Assembly (NCBI GenBank): GCA_023897205.1
Contig: JAHWDD010000001.1
Span: 868,001-932,000, forward strand
From: Exophiala sp. HKRS030
Taxonomy: Eukaryota; Ascomycota; Eurotiomycetes; Chaetothyriales; Herpotrichiellaceae
Length of the DNA: 64,000 nt
Direction: 5' to 3'
Shown here piece after piece: positions 47,391 to 60,184 of the stretch. The translations under genes and the position numbers were made by a program. Numbering within the stretch: position 1 is the stretch's first letter; every line of letters starts with the position of its first letter. Under the pieces are notes generated by a model. It was not told the origin of the DNA and ran no database searches. It saw nothing but the letters and a program-made list of their open reading frames with translations.

Positions 47391-48350
47391 GGGGGGCTAT
47401 AATAGGGACGAGGTCCGGGCGGAACCTGGATGCCTGGCGTTTACAATAGGATATGGGCGGGTTTGGAGTAGGTTATTGAGGGCGAGGAAGTGTAGAGGAA
47501 GGTGTTGAAAACGATGTTCTCCTGGTTCTCACACTTACAATGAACAACAGGACTGTGCGAGAGAATGCAGTAAACGAGGTCGCAAATTCAGCTTACTGGG
47601 CCTTTATTCAAGGAACCAGTTCAGCGCATTGGAGTCTCCGTAGCAGCGGCAGCAACATTGGAGATGGCGCAGTTGCGGTCTCCGTCATCACTGGCTTGGC
47701 AGGACAAGCGAGCTCCCGACGCCGCTTTTAAGACGACCTGATTGCGACTAGTCCCTCGTACTCGTACGCATTTTCGTCTCGCTGCTTTTCGACTTCACCC
47801 TCTCTTCTTTGGCACGCTTTAGATCTATTGGGACTTTCATACATAGGTGATTAATAACGATCAGAGAGACTCTAGTGATGGATCCCTATAAAGAGGTCTT
47901 GAATTTCAGACCTAAGCTTCGCTACTTCTCTTCTCTCATCGACTCGCTGTCTCTATATGAAAGACGCCCGCCCCCCTCGCAAAGATCTATTCAGAAAAGA
48001 TTGTGTCTTCAGGGTGCCAATGCATCATCCTTCCGGCCGTAGATGCTTCCATCACTTCATTGTAGTCCTTCTGTGATAACGGCCTTGCAGACATTGCGGG
48101 CAATCCACGGGGGTGAATCCCCAACGTCAAGGCTATTTGCTCCCCGGATATCCCGCTCCATCCTTGTTCGTTCTTTTGACCATCTTGTCGACGAACGGGA
48201 TGCTTCCCGCCAACATGGACCTCTGTCATGGTCCGTTACCCTTGTTCATAAGGTATGATTGTCTGAGTGTGGTTCTGTGGGACACACATCCTTCGCTGCA
48301 AATTGGCAGAGAGGCTTCAAGAGCGCGTTGTTTCTAAATGTGAACACGTC
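47391..48350. other. Intergenic, divergent promoters of abp1 and the P450
   Basis: Separates the housekeeping Abp1 gene from the accessory cluster. It contains the CGG-N8-CCG site described separately. No gene seen; the minus-strand open frame at 47987-48229 has no recognisable content. Confidence 0.55.
48196..48209. promoter_or_regulatory. CGG-N8-CCG inverted repeat in the P450 promoter
   Basis: CGGGATGCTTCCCG, a perfect CGGGA/TCCCG inverted repeat with a 4-bp centre, about 140 bp before the P450 start codon. It has the shape of a Zn2Cys6 target but one base wider than the CGG-N7-CCG sites near the other cluster genes. Confidence 0.45.
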
Positions 48351-50214
48351 ATGGCAGTCATTTCACCGATCCTAGACAACCCTCTGAGGGCTCTTGGTGT
48401 TCTTATCGCAGCATACCTCATCTACAGCGTGGGAAAGGTGAGCGAGCCATCCTGAGAGCCACGCCATGACCGAAGACGAACACAAGACTGACAGGCTGAC
48501 AGTACACCTACCGGCTGTGGTTCCATCCACTTGCAGGCTATCCAGGACCTCTGCTTGCTCGCGTCTCTTCTTTCTGGGCTACATCACATGCTCGCAAGCT
48601 ACGAAGAGCTCATGCCATCCGAGAAGCCCATGAACAGTACGGGACAGTGGTGCGAGTGGGTCCCAACGAGCTGTCATTCTCCTCGCCAGCAGCGCTGAAG
48701 GACATCTACGGACACGGCCAGGGGTTGCCCAAAGCCGATTTCTACAAGGCGGGCAAGTTTACGACGGAAGATAGCGTGTTCAGCGTCCGTGACAGAGGCC
48801 AGCACGCCGGTAGGAGATCGCTGATGGCAAAAACCTATTCGCAGGGAAGCATATGGGGCTATGCTCCTCTTATGTCGGAGAAGATAGTCCAGGCGCTAGA
48901 CCAGCTCGCCATCAGGTCCCAAGGAGGAACACAAGCTGTCAATGTCTATCCGTGGTTTCACTTTCTGGCCTTGGACGTCGTGTGTGAGTCACGTTCTGCC
49001 ATCCAGTATCAGACGGCAGCCATTGACATTCTATCAGTCCACTTCACATTGAACCACGAAAGCGGAACACTAAGGACAGGCGAAGAGCATCCCATCATCC
49101 GGGAGCTCGAAGCATTTCAAGCAGCATTCGCATGGGTGCGAAGACCGATCTTGTGACATCACAAAGGCTAACTTCGTCAAGACGGCATTGCTGCCACCAA
49201 TACGGTCCATTGGACGATTTCTTCCCTGGGCAACCGTCCGAGAACCTTTCACTCTCTTGCACAATTGGATCGAGGTGGGCTATAATACAGTACAGCCGGC
49301 GATATATACTGCACAATGTTCTAACTATCAGCGTGTAGTTCTGTGTCGAAATCGTGCGACGAGAGCGCGGGAACGATAAGCGCGCTGCTGTGATGACCAG
49401 CCTGACCGAGAAGCCCGACACGTGGTTACGACGCAAATTGACCGATGTGGAAGTCGCGGAAGAACTTCTGGCCATCATGTTCGCCGGTAGTGGGACGTCA
49501 GCCAATACCATAGTCTTCCTGATTTGGTCCGTCGTGCGCGACAAGGACATTTACAACAAGCTCAAGGCAGAACTTCGAGGAGTGGCTCCCGACCCTAAAG
49601 ATGTCCCAGATATCACGGCGGCGAACAAATTCCCATACACCAACGCAGTGATCATGGAGGCTTTGAGAAGGTTCCCAACAATTCCAGGCAGCCAGCCCCG
49701 GATCGCGATTGACGATGATCTTGTGGTGGACGGGCACAAGATCCCCAGAGGAGTAAGTATGAGGCGACAGATAGTCAAAGCAAACAACTGTTTGAATAGC
49801 TAACCAGTGGAACTCGGGGCAGACGGTTGTGGGAGTTCAAAACTACTCCATTCACCGAGATCCCGGCATATTCCCAGATCCAGAACGATTCATTCCGGAC
49901 AGATGGCTAGGTAGTGACACTTCAAAACAGCGTGCTGCCTTCAACGGCTTTGGAACCGGTCCTCGAGCTTGTATCGGACGCAAGTAAGTATCGCCAAGCT
50001 TGGATCGTATGATATACAGTGGGAAGTGTCTCTGACGCTTGCTGTTGTTAGTCTTGCTATGATGGAACTTCAGCTCGTGGTGCCCTCGTTCTTTCGGCGT
50101 TTCGACGTCGAGATGGCACCCAGCACGACCGATGCCGACATGGTCATGACTGACGGGTTTAGTGGAGGCCCAGCTGGAAAGAGCTTGAACCTGTACTTGA
50201 AGGAGAGCAGGTAA
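48351..50214 (+). CDS. Cytochrome P450 monooxygenase
   Basis: Seven exons (48351-48437, 48503-48983, 49038-49135, 49182-49274, 49339-49752, 49823-49983, 50052-50214) encode 498 residues. The N-terminus is a single membrane anchor ([12 protein letters not shown]) followed by a Pro-rich hinge (HPLAGYPGP). Later motifs are the oxygen-binding I-helix AGSGTSANT, the K-helix ExxR in MEALRRFP, the PERF segment ([10 protein letters not shown]) and the haem ligand loop [15 protein letters not shown]. The third intron is only 46 nt with a clear CTAAC branch point; its acceptor choice is the least certain. Such ER-bound P450s hydroxylate small molecules. It heads a run of accessory genes, so a ring or methyl hydroxylation in their shared pathway is inferred. 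Confidence 0.93.
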
Positions 50215-51248
50215 TAGTCATCATATCATGGATTGCGGAAAAACGCAAGCGCAGAGTTGGCGGAGAGGCGTTTTGTGCCTCGAATGGGAAAAAGTCATGC
50301 TCTTTGGGGGGGCGATTGGTATTACGCACACTCACCTCTGCATTACGCACAAGGCTACCTACCAGGTACACATATCACTGAAGAACCCCTTGAACCTGTC
50401 GTGTCATTTCTTGGTATCAATACCTAGCAACAGACTGTAATGGTAACCGACAAATACAAATCAGTCAAGAGACACTCTTAAGGACATTGAGAATGACGAG
50501 TATCGAGACACTAATAAGGACAGTAATAACGACCAAATTGTTAGTAACTTAGTCGTGTGCCTTTGATAAAGGTATCTCTATAGCGAATGACAATTGAGGG
50601 TAACTCCAACGATGAGTATACTGATCCATGACAATACCTTTTATTCGCAAACTTCTTTCGCCATGCCCAGCGTTCCCCCCAAAGGGGATGTACAGGGGAG
50701 GTCCATGGGAAATGGCACATTTTGCGCAGAAGACGGTAGGAACTTTCGCTTGCCAATCCTGCGATATTGTTCGGATCTCTACCGCTCTAGTAGATTCATC
50801 TCTAAACAGGAAAGACAGCGCGCGCTTACCCCGGTCCGAGCACTCGAGAGCGATTGTGGTGCTTCGTATCAGCATCTTTCCGAATATTCCCATCAGTCAC
50901 TTGGTGAAAGGTGAAAAGCGACGACCGGGATGATCCCGACATCAGCAAAGATATCGACTCCCCGTGAGGCCAGCTGGTCTTTGTTGAGTTACGGGATCAT
51001 CGAACAGGGGGAGGGGGTTTTGCACAGGCGGAAGCAAGTGTGAAGTCCTTGGGCCCATAAAAAGGAGCTCTACGAAGCCCCGTACCCCGGATAGCATTCT
51101 CACAATTCCAGTCCACATTTCGGTAACCTCTAAGGCTTTGCATAAATACCAGATTCTACCGAAAGCTCTTGGGCTGTGTACTTTGGTGTATTGAACACAC
51201 TCTCTAGCCGCTCAATCACCCCCTGTCAGATTCAAGCCTCGCGACTAT
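50215..51248. other. Intergenic, MFS transporter promoter
   Basis: P450 3' region and the upstream region of the MFS gene, including an A/T-rich element (CATAAAAAGG near 51055) and the CGG-N7-CCG site described separately. No gene seen. Confidence 0.55.
50926..50938. promoter_or_regulatory. CGG-N7-CCG inverted repeat in the MFS promoter
   Basis: CGGGATGATCCCG, a perfect CGGGA-N3-TCCCG palindrome about 310 bp before the MFS start codon. It has the spacing expected for a dimeric Zn2Cys6 factor. A closely similar copy lies in the decarboxylase/lactonase promoter. Confidence 0.55.
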
Positions 51249-52918
51249 ATGTCTGAATCTCCTCCTCCCTTCGAAGAGAAGGACCCCAATGCCGCCGCTG
51301 CTACCTTCGTCGAGCAGCTCCCAAGAGACTCGAACCCAGCGTTGAAGGTCTCCAAGGATGGCCTCCCCCTCGAGCCCCAGCCCGCCGACGATCCATTCGA
51401 CCCCCTCAACTGGCCCCGGGTCCAGAAGCTCGCCATCCTCGCAGTGCTATGTATCTGGGCTTTCCAAGGACCTGCCCACATGATCACTATTGCCCCTGCA
51501 TTCTTTGTGATTGCCGAAGACCTCAAATGCAGTATCAATGTAGTCACATACCTCGTCGGGTCGCCACTGCTGGCCTACGGAGTCAGTTCTCTCTTCTGGG
51601 TCGCTCTCGGCAACAAGTTCGGAGTGCGCAAATGTTTCGTCATATCCAGCCTCGTTGCCGGTCTGTTCTCGATCTGGGGCGCGAAGGCGGACTCGTTTGG
51701 CTCCCTCACGGCCGCGCGAACCCTGGCGTCCGCTTTCATGGCGTCTCCTGAGACGTTGGGCCCACAGGTCATCGCCGATGTCTTCTATCTGAACGATCGG
51801 GCCAAGTGCATGGCACTCTTCACCCTGTTCGAGTCTTCCGGTTTCGCAATCGGCAGCTTGATGGGGGCGTACACCACCGTGAACTTGGGCTGGCGCTGGA
51901 TTGAATGGGTCCACGTTATTCTGTGCCTGATATGCTTTGTCTTGCTGCTGCTATTTTTTCCGGAGACACAGTACACCCGCGAGTCTAATGCTCAGCACCA
52001 CCGCAAGCGACGCCTCATAGACAATTTGACATTTCCCAAGGTCAGTGGAGGTGGAAGAAGCAAAGTCAACAAGTGAGTCCCCATTCCTTCGTCCCCTTCG
52101 GCCTTGAAAGATCCCTGGTGCTGATCGTGTATGTGTTTGGTGTGCTCACAGCTTCTGGCACGCATTCATCTATCCCTTCCGCTATATCCCTCACCCAGCT
52201 GTGTTGGTCATGACGATCAATTTTTCGCTCCTGTTGATGGTAACCAACTATATGTTGACCTCCAACACATTCATTTTCGAGGGCGAGTATGGGTTCAGCA
52301 TCAAAAAGACAGGCCTGACTGCCCTATCGCCTTTCCTGGCTACCTGTCTTGCCATTCCGTACTCTGGAGCCCTTAATGATTGGTATATCGCGCGAAATCG
52401 ACATCACGCTGACTTCCAACCGGAATGGAGGTTGGTATTCTTCGCACTCAGTGCCGTCTTGTCACCGGTGGGCTGCATCATCGTGGGTGTCTGCGCGCAG
52501 AACCATGTTCAATTTGTATCGATTCTTGTCGGAGAAGGACTGAGTAGGGCTCCCCCTCTGCTCCTGCATATGAACGGATGGTACTAACACACAGTTTTCT
52601 TCTTCAGTCATGTTCTCTTTCCTTGTCGCCTGCAACCTCACACAGACCTATTTGGTAGACGTGTATATTGCACGTGCAGATGCAGCGTTAGTCATCCAGA
52701 ACGGCTTCAAGAATTTCGCCGCCTTCGGTATCTCCTACGCCATCGTTCCGTGGAATACCAGTGCAGGCTATGCCATTCCTTTCGGCGTTCTCGCAGTTAT
52801 TTGTTTTGTGGCTCACGTTCCCATCTTCATCTTTTGGTGGAAGGGACCTCGGATCAGAGCGTGGTCCGCCAAGATCTGGAAAGAAGCTCGTCCATCTCAT
52901 CACGGCGACAGTTTCTAG
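51249..52918 (+). CDS. Major facilitator superfamily transporter
   Basis: Three exons (51249-52072, 52152-52543, 52608-52918) encode 508 residues. After a hydrophilic N-terminus with DPFDPLNWPRVQKLAIL come about 12 hydrophobic segments. The loop after the second segment has LGNKFGVRK (the MFS A-motif position), and the fourth to sixth segments include ARTLASAFMASPETLGPQV and GWRWIEWVHVILC. The central cytoplasmic loop carries RKRRLIDNL. This is the drug:H+ antiporter-like class common next to fungal metabolic clusters. It may import the substrate or export a product or toxic intermediate; direction cannot be told from sequence. The second intron has a textbook TACTAAC branch point. Confidence 0.93.
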
Positions 52919-53166
52919 AAATCAAGACCTGGTCGGGAAGTCGGAGAGGAAGAATATTTGACCTAGATAACGAAGAGGTCCAATGTCGAAGAAGGCTCGT
53001 GGTGCAATAAGAAAAGATCGATGCAATCAAAGATTTGGTGGACTTGAACAAGGATAGAATTGGTTTTTGCACTTGAACAAAGCACTTGAACAACCAGAAC
53101 ACATGTTTCTTTCGTTTACGTGGGGTCAGTATTAACATTCTCATCATTGGGGCTGAGCCTATTCAA

Positions 53167-56100
53167 TCAGCCAACAGTCGAAGAATCAATGTCGATGTTG
53201 GGGTCAAAAGGGATGTTTGCCAGCCACTCCATTTCCGCAGTATCGAGGGCCAAGTTCCAGGTCAAGCCACCAGCGCCTGGAAATTGTAGGGTTGGGTCGA
53301 GGGAGAACCCAGAGTCGGCAAAAACATCGTTTGTGTTACCTCTCTGGACATCTGACTGCTGGTAAACACCATCATTCGCGGTAGCATCTAAATCCGGAGA
53401 GAATGTTTGTGCTATGAAATGTGTTAGTTTCGACACAGCTATGTATCCATCACGGAGGGGCCCGTACCTCGGTCTTTGGCCCGGAAGAACTTCTTGTCAA
53501 TCAAATCAAGCACTTTGAAACATCTTCTCGCCGAGACGCTCTGGGACTCATATCTGTGAAGGCCTCGGAGGCATTTGTCCCAGCATTGTTGCCATTGGTC
53601 ATCATCTCCCGCTGGCATGAGATGAGGACACAGCCGTTGCGCCACAAATATGGTGGCAGTAGTGTATAGGTCTGGGTTAAAATTTAGTGGAAGTCCCGAA
53701 TATATCCGAAGATGGGGGTTGGTGCTTACAGAACACGTTATACCACCAAGCAGGCAGTGCGGCGTCTTTGGATATCAAGCTGTCATATACCAAAGAAGTA
53801 AGATCTTGAGCTGCTTGAATACAATGTTTGGATATTTTTTCCAATATGGCTTCATTCAGCACTGTTTGGAGTGCATCTGTGGAGCAGTAAGACCCAGTGG
53901 AAGCATCCGAATTCGAAACAAGGACCGCCAGTACAGGACGAGACAATAAGATTTTGATATGAAGGAAGCTGTGAGAGTTGCAGTTAGTAATAGTGGGACG
54001 ATTCAAATGTTGTGGGATAAGCCCTACCGAGCTTGTAAGATTTTTGCCTGTCGGGTGAAAGTGTTGAGAAACGCAGGGGCTATTTCGGCAAGAATGGGAG
54101 AACTCTCTTGGGCGAGAGAGTTGGCGGATGCTGCTTTGTACGTCGAGAGTTGGAGGAATGATGGAAGATTGTCTCGCCATTTGGTCAATTCGGCATCGAG
54201 CTTCAATATATCGTGAAGATTCCCGGTCTTGACCTTGTCGATCAATGAGGAACCCTTGCCAACACCAGCGGTGTCGGGGCTTATACCAACGTCTGTTGTG
54301 CCATCAGAGTATACTGCATCGAGAACTTCACCCACGACCTGGCAGAGCTTCACAGCATGCGCGAAAAAAGCTATCGGTTTGGGTGAGGTGGATAGTCGCC
54401 TGCCCGGTGTAGCTGCAACATCCATCAAATCTTCTTCTTCAATGCCCTCTGGGAAAGTAGCATTGCGAACAGAAGCAGGAGATAGCATTAGCTGTCGGCC
54501 AAACATCATGGATGCAACTCTGTCAAAGGTCAGTGACGACTAACGACGGATAGCGTAGCAAGGCCTATATTGCAAGAAATGATGAGCAACGGACAACCCG
54601 GAGTTGCTTACCTGTCCTGTAGTATGCATCCCCCCCATAACCGTCTCCTGATCTCTTCATCAAGTTTGCTCATTCGTCCGTTAGGGTGATGATGACGCCG
54701 CGCTGGCTTATCAAGTCCGATCGATTGTGCAGTGCGAATGGCCAGGCCAACAATGTTCCAACACATACTGGACCTGTCGGTGCTCTGGAGATAGTGGCCC
54801 ATAAGTAGGAGAGCTTGTACCAGGGTTACTTCTCCACACCCTAGACTGTCGAGATTGATGAAGTCTTTCGCACGTTGGAAAAAGACTTCACCAGTCTCAC
54901 AACACTCACCAGGGTCAATCATTGGACTATACTGCGTCCCAAGAGCGAACGCCAGGTTGAGTATGCAGAAATATGTGAGCTCATTACAATAGTAGTCTTC
55001 AGTGATCTGGCGGCCTTCTGACACGTTCGTTGACCCGCACGCCTTTTCGTGCGGAGGGGACCACAATCTTTGATAGCGAACATTGAATGCAGACTTGAAA
55101 AGGTACGGGTAGATAGGATGAAAGTATTTCCAATAGCTGGAAAGCAATGCATCTGCAATCTCTCTTGTGGGTATAACGTAGTTTCGATGACCAAAAGGTA
55201 TGGCCTTTGCATTTTTGAAACCTTGAGGGTTGGCTCACCAGGTCAGAACATTCTTTCTTCGTTGGAAGAGACTCTACCTTGTTCTCGAAAGCCCTTATTT
55301 CTCGCCGTGTTGATAACCTTTGAGGGGCTGTTAAGTTGAAGCACAGCTTGAATGGATTTCATGAATCCCAAGGTGCTCGAAGGGCCAAAATATGCCCTCT
55401 CCAGGGCGAAGCTGCCAGTCTTTTCGTGCACAGAGATGGACGCTATGGCACCCATCCCATCACCTTCGGCTTCAGATTCATCGGCCTCGTCCAAGTCGTG
55501 ATCAAGCTCTGTCGCCTTAAAACAACCATGATCTTTTGTGGTTTGGGCGCCGTCAACAAAGGAGGAACCGGGTCGCGACGTGCCACTAACCTGCGCGGGA
55601 ATGCGAACAGGATAGGTGGCAGGCTGCGTAGGCGTTGGTGAGCCGCTGATGGCGTCCAGTGAGACTGAAGATGTTTGGTTGTGGGCATTGGAAGGCCTCG
55701 AGTCGGAAGAGGACCCCACGACGATGGGAGGTGGTGGTTGCCACGTTGAGAGCGGCCTTACGGATTGTTCATGGGCAGACACATCGAATGCAATGCTCTG
55801 ATCTTCGGTGCACGTGGATGTGAGTGAGGTGGTTGGAGGCGTCAGAAGCATGCTCTCGAGCTGGCGAACTCGGTTCTGCAGGGACATAACATACCTGCGA
55901 TAATGTCAGCATCGCAAGATCACTCGTGCCATAGTGAGAGAACTGGCAACATACTCAGAGTCATGAAATTTGTCCGATTTGTCCGAATCCCACATGCAGT
56001 TTTGCTCGCCTTTGGTCTTGACAGAGCAGGCTCCACAGACAGGTCTCTTTCCATCACATTTCCTTTTTCGGTCTCGACATGCATTACAAGCGACCGCTGT

Positions 56101-56184
56101 CTTGCTTCGTTTTGGTCGAGCTTCCGCTGGCCGGTCGGCGTGACGCTTGTTCGAAGGAACAGTAACTTTGTCCAAGCTGGCCAT
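53167..56184 (-). CDS. Zn2Cys6 transcription factor of the cluster
   Basis: Seven exons (56184-55955, 55894-55278, 55221-54612, 54519-54028, 53968-53730, 53671-53468, 53411-53167) encode about 878 residues. The binuclear zinc cluster is at residues 33-63 (CNACRDRKRKC, CGAC, then C63 after nine residues), preceded by basic PKRSK. A coiled-coil dimerisation helix follows (MSLQNRVRQLESML), then a Ser/Pro-rich linker and a fungal-specific regulatory domain (LLSSYWKYFHPIYPYLF, LGTQYSP, RRRLWGGCILQDR). The second intron has two possible acceptors (55234 or 55222), both in frame. The C-terminus is acidic and hydrophobic, a likely activation region. The start is the ATG before ASLDKV. Being central to the cluster, it is the natural candidate for its regulator, and its promoter holds a CGG-N7-CCG site that could allow autoregulation. 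Confidence 0.9.
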
Positions 56185-57015
56185 TTCACTCCGCGCGAAG
56201 GCCTCACTCACGGGCTCGACAATTTAGGTGGTAAGTATAGCTGCGAGAGTGGGAAATCAGGAACCAAAGACTTTCCTGGAGCTGTCTCGTATATCGTGGA
56301 GACTGGGAAGAGTGCAGCATCCGATCCAGACTTCTGGAGAACGTGGGGTCCATACAAAAGCCCATGGACGATCGCCGGTGCTGATACTGCCGATTTCTGA
56401 CCCGGAACCGCTCCGATAGGTGAGCAAAGGACTTAGTGGGACTGTGGTATGGCGCGACTTTACCTGCTCGAGACTACCAACAACACCATCTCCGAGTCGT
56501 TCTGGGTGGGAGTCAGCATACCAGTTGATGCAGTTGATAGAAGAATGGTTCTATTTGTGTAGTGTTGGTCGAAGCAAGAAAGAAGCTTGATTGATGGAAA
56601 GCAGTAAGAAAGAATTCTACACGTACTTCCCAATAGAGTTAGGGGCCAACAGTAACCAACAAGGCGAATTCTACTGTGCACAAAGTCTTCGTCAATTCTT
56701 GTTATTCAAGGTAAGCATAGCACCACGGAACCATGCCCTGAGTGACGTTGTGATCGGCGCCCTTCAGCTGCTACACCTATGCTTGTAAATATCATCAGCC
56801 AGCGTCAATCTCCTGCACAAGATTGTTGTGAACAGTGTGGGCAACTCGCCCCGCCTAAACATTGATTTCGGACGATTTCCTATCGGCGACTGGCATTTCC
56901 TTCTGCCTCCTGCGAAGGTGGCAACAACATGGATCCAGATCTTGACCACATCAAGCTTTATCGTCGCTGTGGCATATACTTGAACGATGTCACATTTGCC
57001 TTTTGCTCAGGACGA
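56185..57015. other. Intergenic, regulator promoter
   Basis: Upstream region of the Zn2Cys6 gene and 3' region of the dehydrogenase gene. Contains the CGG-N7-CCG site at 56403. No gene seen. Confidence 0.5.
56403..56415. promoter_or_regulatory. CGG-N7-CCG inverted repeat in the regulator's own promoter
   Basis: CGGAACCGCTCCG, about 220 bp upstream of the Zn2Cys6 start codon. Same half-sites and spacing as near the other cluster genes. Confidence 0.45.
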
Positions 57016-58322
57016 TCAAATATCAGCCCATGACAGAATCGGTTTGACGACCTGGAACCACTTAGTGTCTGGATGCACATCGTTGAGCTGCGCTTACCAG
57101 TCCTCTTTTGAGGTCTCGCAACGCGTCCTCGATTGAAGTTGCTGGATAGATCTTTCCGAGTTTGTCCACTGGAAACTTCCCTTCCTTGAAGAGCTCTATC
57201 AGCCGAGGCAAGAACTGTTCGCAGTTAGTTTCATACAATGTATGGCAGAATGTCCAGCCATGGCCTTACCGTCAAAGGATCGCTTCTTCCCTCGATGACG
57301 CCTGTGATGGTTTTGCATGCGAGCATGGTTTCCAGTGGATCGATCTGAATGGGCGCCTCCGGTCGCGGAAGACCAACCAAGGCAAAAGTTCCTGCATGGT
57401 TCAGTGCTTTGATGCCCATTTCAATCAACGAAGACACGCCAGTAGTGTCAATGATCTGGTCAACTCCAATTGCTTGTAGAGCAGTAACGAGATTTTGCTG
57501 TTTGCTGGTGTTGATAGTGTGCCTCGCCCCAAAGCTGATTGCGTTGTCGAGTTTGCTCTCCACCAGGTCGACTGCGATCAATGTTTCTACTCCCACTGCT
57601 TTAGCCGCCAGCAATGCCGCTATCCCGACTGCACCGACTCCGAAAACGGCCAACCGCGTCCATTTCTCTGGCTTGAGGACGTTAATCACTGTACCTGCTC
57701 CCGTATTATATCCACAGCCGAGAGGGGCTAGTAATGCCAAAGACTCCTCTGGAAGGTCGCACGGAATGACACATTCTTCTGGAACGATGGACAGGTTACT
57801 GAACGAAGACTGTCCGAAGAACTGCCCGCGAGCAGGGCGCCCATCTATTAATCTGGCTGGGGCAGTTCCATCTGAGAGCCTTGTCCCGGCGAAATTGCTA
57901 GGTGTCATTTCAGGGCAATTGCCCAACTTTCCAGCCTGACAGTGAACACACTTTCGACAAGTGTGGAAGCTGAGCAGAACGTTCTGGCCTTCTTTGAGAT
58001 TTTTGTTTTGGACCGCACTGCCCACCCGACGGATTATTCCTGCACCTTCATGACCCAGGATGGCAGGATACTCTCCAACAGCCATGGCACCATTTCTGAC
58101 AGCAAGATCCTTTTATTCAGTCTCAGTTTGCCGGGTTTCGAGCCCAGAATGAAATGGAGACAAACTCACTGTATGACAGACCCCAGAATACTTTATCTCG
58201 ATAAGTAATTCATCACTTCGCACTTCGTCCAAGACAATGTCCACTAATTTGAATGGTGCGTTCACCTCTTCAACAACCAATGCTTTCGTTGGTATGTTGG
58301 TTGATGGAAGTTCACCCGCCAT
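57016..58322 (-). CDS. Zinc-dependent alcohol dehydrogenase (aryl-alcohol type)
   Basis: Four exons (58322-58170, 58109-57270, 57214-57098, 57051-57016) encode 381 residues. It shows the medium-chain dehydrogenase layout: the catalytic-zinc Cys in YSGVCHTD, GHEGAG with the zinc-proximal His/Glu, and the structural-zinc lobe CRKCVHCQAGKLGNC. LGCGYNTGAGTV and the Rossmann motif FGVGAVGIAALLAAK follow, with a C-terminus in LPRLIELFKEGKFPVDKL. The last exon is only 12 codons and restores the VKPILSWADI end. It resembles benzyl/aryl-alcohol dehydrogenases (XylB-like, and PatD of patulin pathways). It probably oxidises a hydroxymethyl group made by the P450; the substrate is inferred from context. 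The start MAGELPS is preferred because upstream residues in the same frame have no family likeness. Confidence 0.92.
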
Positions 58323-58424
58323 TTCGTCAAATCGATTGATACTTCGCAACCATGTACGAGTTCTTGCAAAACGCGGTCCTCTAGTGACTCGACACTTATA
58401 CGTGCTCATCGGAAGAGATCACGA

Positions 58425-58437
58425 CGGCTGGATTCCG
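58425..58437. promoter_or_regulatory. CGG-N7-CCG inverted repeat in the dehydrogenase promoter
   Basis: CGGCTGGATTCCG, about 100 bp upstream of the dehydrogenase start codon, in the 419-bp gap between that gene and the 3' end of the decarboxylase gene. No other feature is seen in this gap. Confidence 0.45.
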
Positions 58438-58741
58438 GGGCAGAGTTCCCCCCGTCACTCCCCGCTGATACTTGCGGTAAAGCCCAAAAAGGGGCTGGAT
58501 CTCTTGTACCGCACCAAGAGGCCACGCCATGTCTATGACTGGGCTCCTAGGATCGATGTCGGCATACTACTCGATTATATGAATACTAATAGATTGACGG
58601 CCAAACATATACAATTTTACGCTTCGGGATTAGCTGTCCGAATAAGCTAGCCAAATTGGCTCTTTTATGTTTTTTAGGATAAACCCACACGCGGCACTGA
58701 GTGCCTTACATGCCCAAGGACGTAGCAAAGACATGTTCTGG

Positions 58742-59994
58742 CTATTGCAGTTTAGCATATTCCTTAGCCAATCGTGGGAAAAGCTTGAGGGAGTTGTTCC
58801 TGAAAATGTCCTCCATTTCTTGGTCATTAAATAAGCCAGAAGCTCGCGGTGCATCCGCTCCTGCCAGATAACAACTGGTGGAGTCACCACGCCTCGTGTA
58901 AGGGAAATCAGTGGCATAAAGGAGACGCTCATGAGGAACACCCAACTCCTTCAAAAGCGGATACTGATATGAGCTCGAGATACTAGTGTCGAAGTATATG
59001 TTCTTGGTAGACAAGATTTCTCGCAGACGCAGTCCGTTATTGTTTTTGGCGATGATTTCGTCAATGTGTTGAGCACCAATGCGGTCAGCCAGGAAGGGGA
59101 ATGCGCCACCGTTGTGAGAGAAAAGAAACTTCACATTGGGATGGCGAAGGAGCAGTCCAGAACTGATGACCGTCGTGATGGCACGGCAAGTGTCGAATGG
59201 GAATTCTTGAACGACTGTCGCGGTGTTGTTAGCCTAGAGACAAGCGGCATCGAACAGAACCAAAGTCACATACAGGGGCCAAATGGTATGCCCGGTGGCA
59301 TGACGGTGTCTGCAGGATGAACAAAAACAACTGATCCTTGTCGAGCAAGTTCTGCCCATACAGGTTCAAATGCTGGATCTCCAAGGTATTTCTCGCCTGT
59401 CAAATCTATCAGTACAATCGAATTGAAGGGAGTTTTACGGCGGAAAACATACCCATTGCTGTCGTCACACCCCAGCCGTCAGGGGGCAGAGGCAGAATCG
59501 ACGTTTTCTTGATGAAGGCGAGAGTTTCCTCGATATGAGGCAATGGTAGAATGGCAAAACAGCCTGCAATCGGGTCTTGTCAGCTTCGACCATCCCATTA
59601 ACGTGGTTTTGGACGTACCGAATCTTAGCGGGTTATAGGAGACGTATTCCAGCTGTGCTTTGAGGGAGTCTTCACACAGCTGTAGAAATTGGTCTTTCGT
59701 AAATCTGTTGTGCCATTCATTCTTTATGGATGGAGTCTACACGAAGGGAGGTCAGCAGCGGTGTCCGCCTCTGGTATTCGCAAATTGACTTACAACAACA
59801 GCGGTCTGCACACCAACCTCATCCATATACTGGATATGCTCTTCAGGCTTCACAGGGAAGTCGGTAAAGGCAATCCCAAACTTGTTATCCTGGAACTCCG
59901 ATCGCAATTCAGCGACAGTGGCTGGGAAGCAATGATGGTGCACATCGATGCGACCAGCACCCTTGAAGGTGGTGGATTGCTTAGCTGAAGACAT
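58742..59994 (-). CDS. ACMSD-type amidohydrolase / aromatic decarboxylase
   Basis: Five exons (59994-59794, 59736-59619, 59563-59453, 59396-59274, 59214-58742) encode 341 residues, the length of fungal aromatic-acid decarboxylases in the amidohydrolase-2 family. The metal-binding HxH is in RIDVHHHCFP (residues about 16-24). Later markers are LPLPHIEETLAFI, the strand ending VFVHPADT with a zinc-ligand His, FSHNGGAFPFLADRIG, and YATDFPYT with the catalytic Asp. Relatives include ACMS decarboxylase, 2,3-dihydroxybenzoate decarboxylase and 6-methylsalicylate decarboxylase (PatG type). Non-oxidative decarboxylation of an aromatic or related acid is the best guess. It is divergent from the lactonase gene with a 426-bp shared promoter, so the two are probably co-expressed. 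Confidence 0.92.
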
Positions 59995-60184
59995 TGTGTT
60001 GGATAGGGGCGAAACAACAATCGGGAACGACACAGTAAGTTTTGGTTAGGTGTCCTTATCGAGAACATCTCAGCCATTGCTAAGGCGTATTTATGTTCCA
60101 TACTTTCGATCTCTGGAGACTCGCCCATCAGCATTGAAGTGAATTCAGAGGCAGGGAATGATCCCGCCATTGCCCCACAACTTG

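Noticed and set aside
55221..55300. Apparent frameshift and stop in the Zn2Cys6 gene at 55243-55245
   Set aside because: A GTAGAG donor at 55277 with a CTGAC branch point and an in-frame acceptor removes the stop and joins both frames, so the gene is intact.
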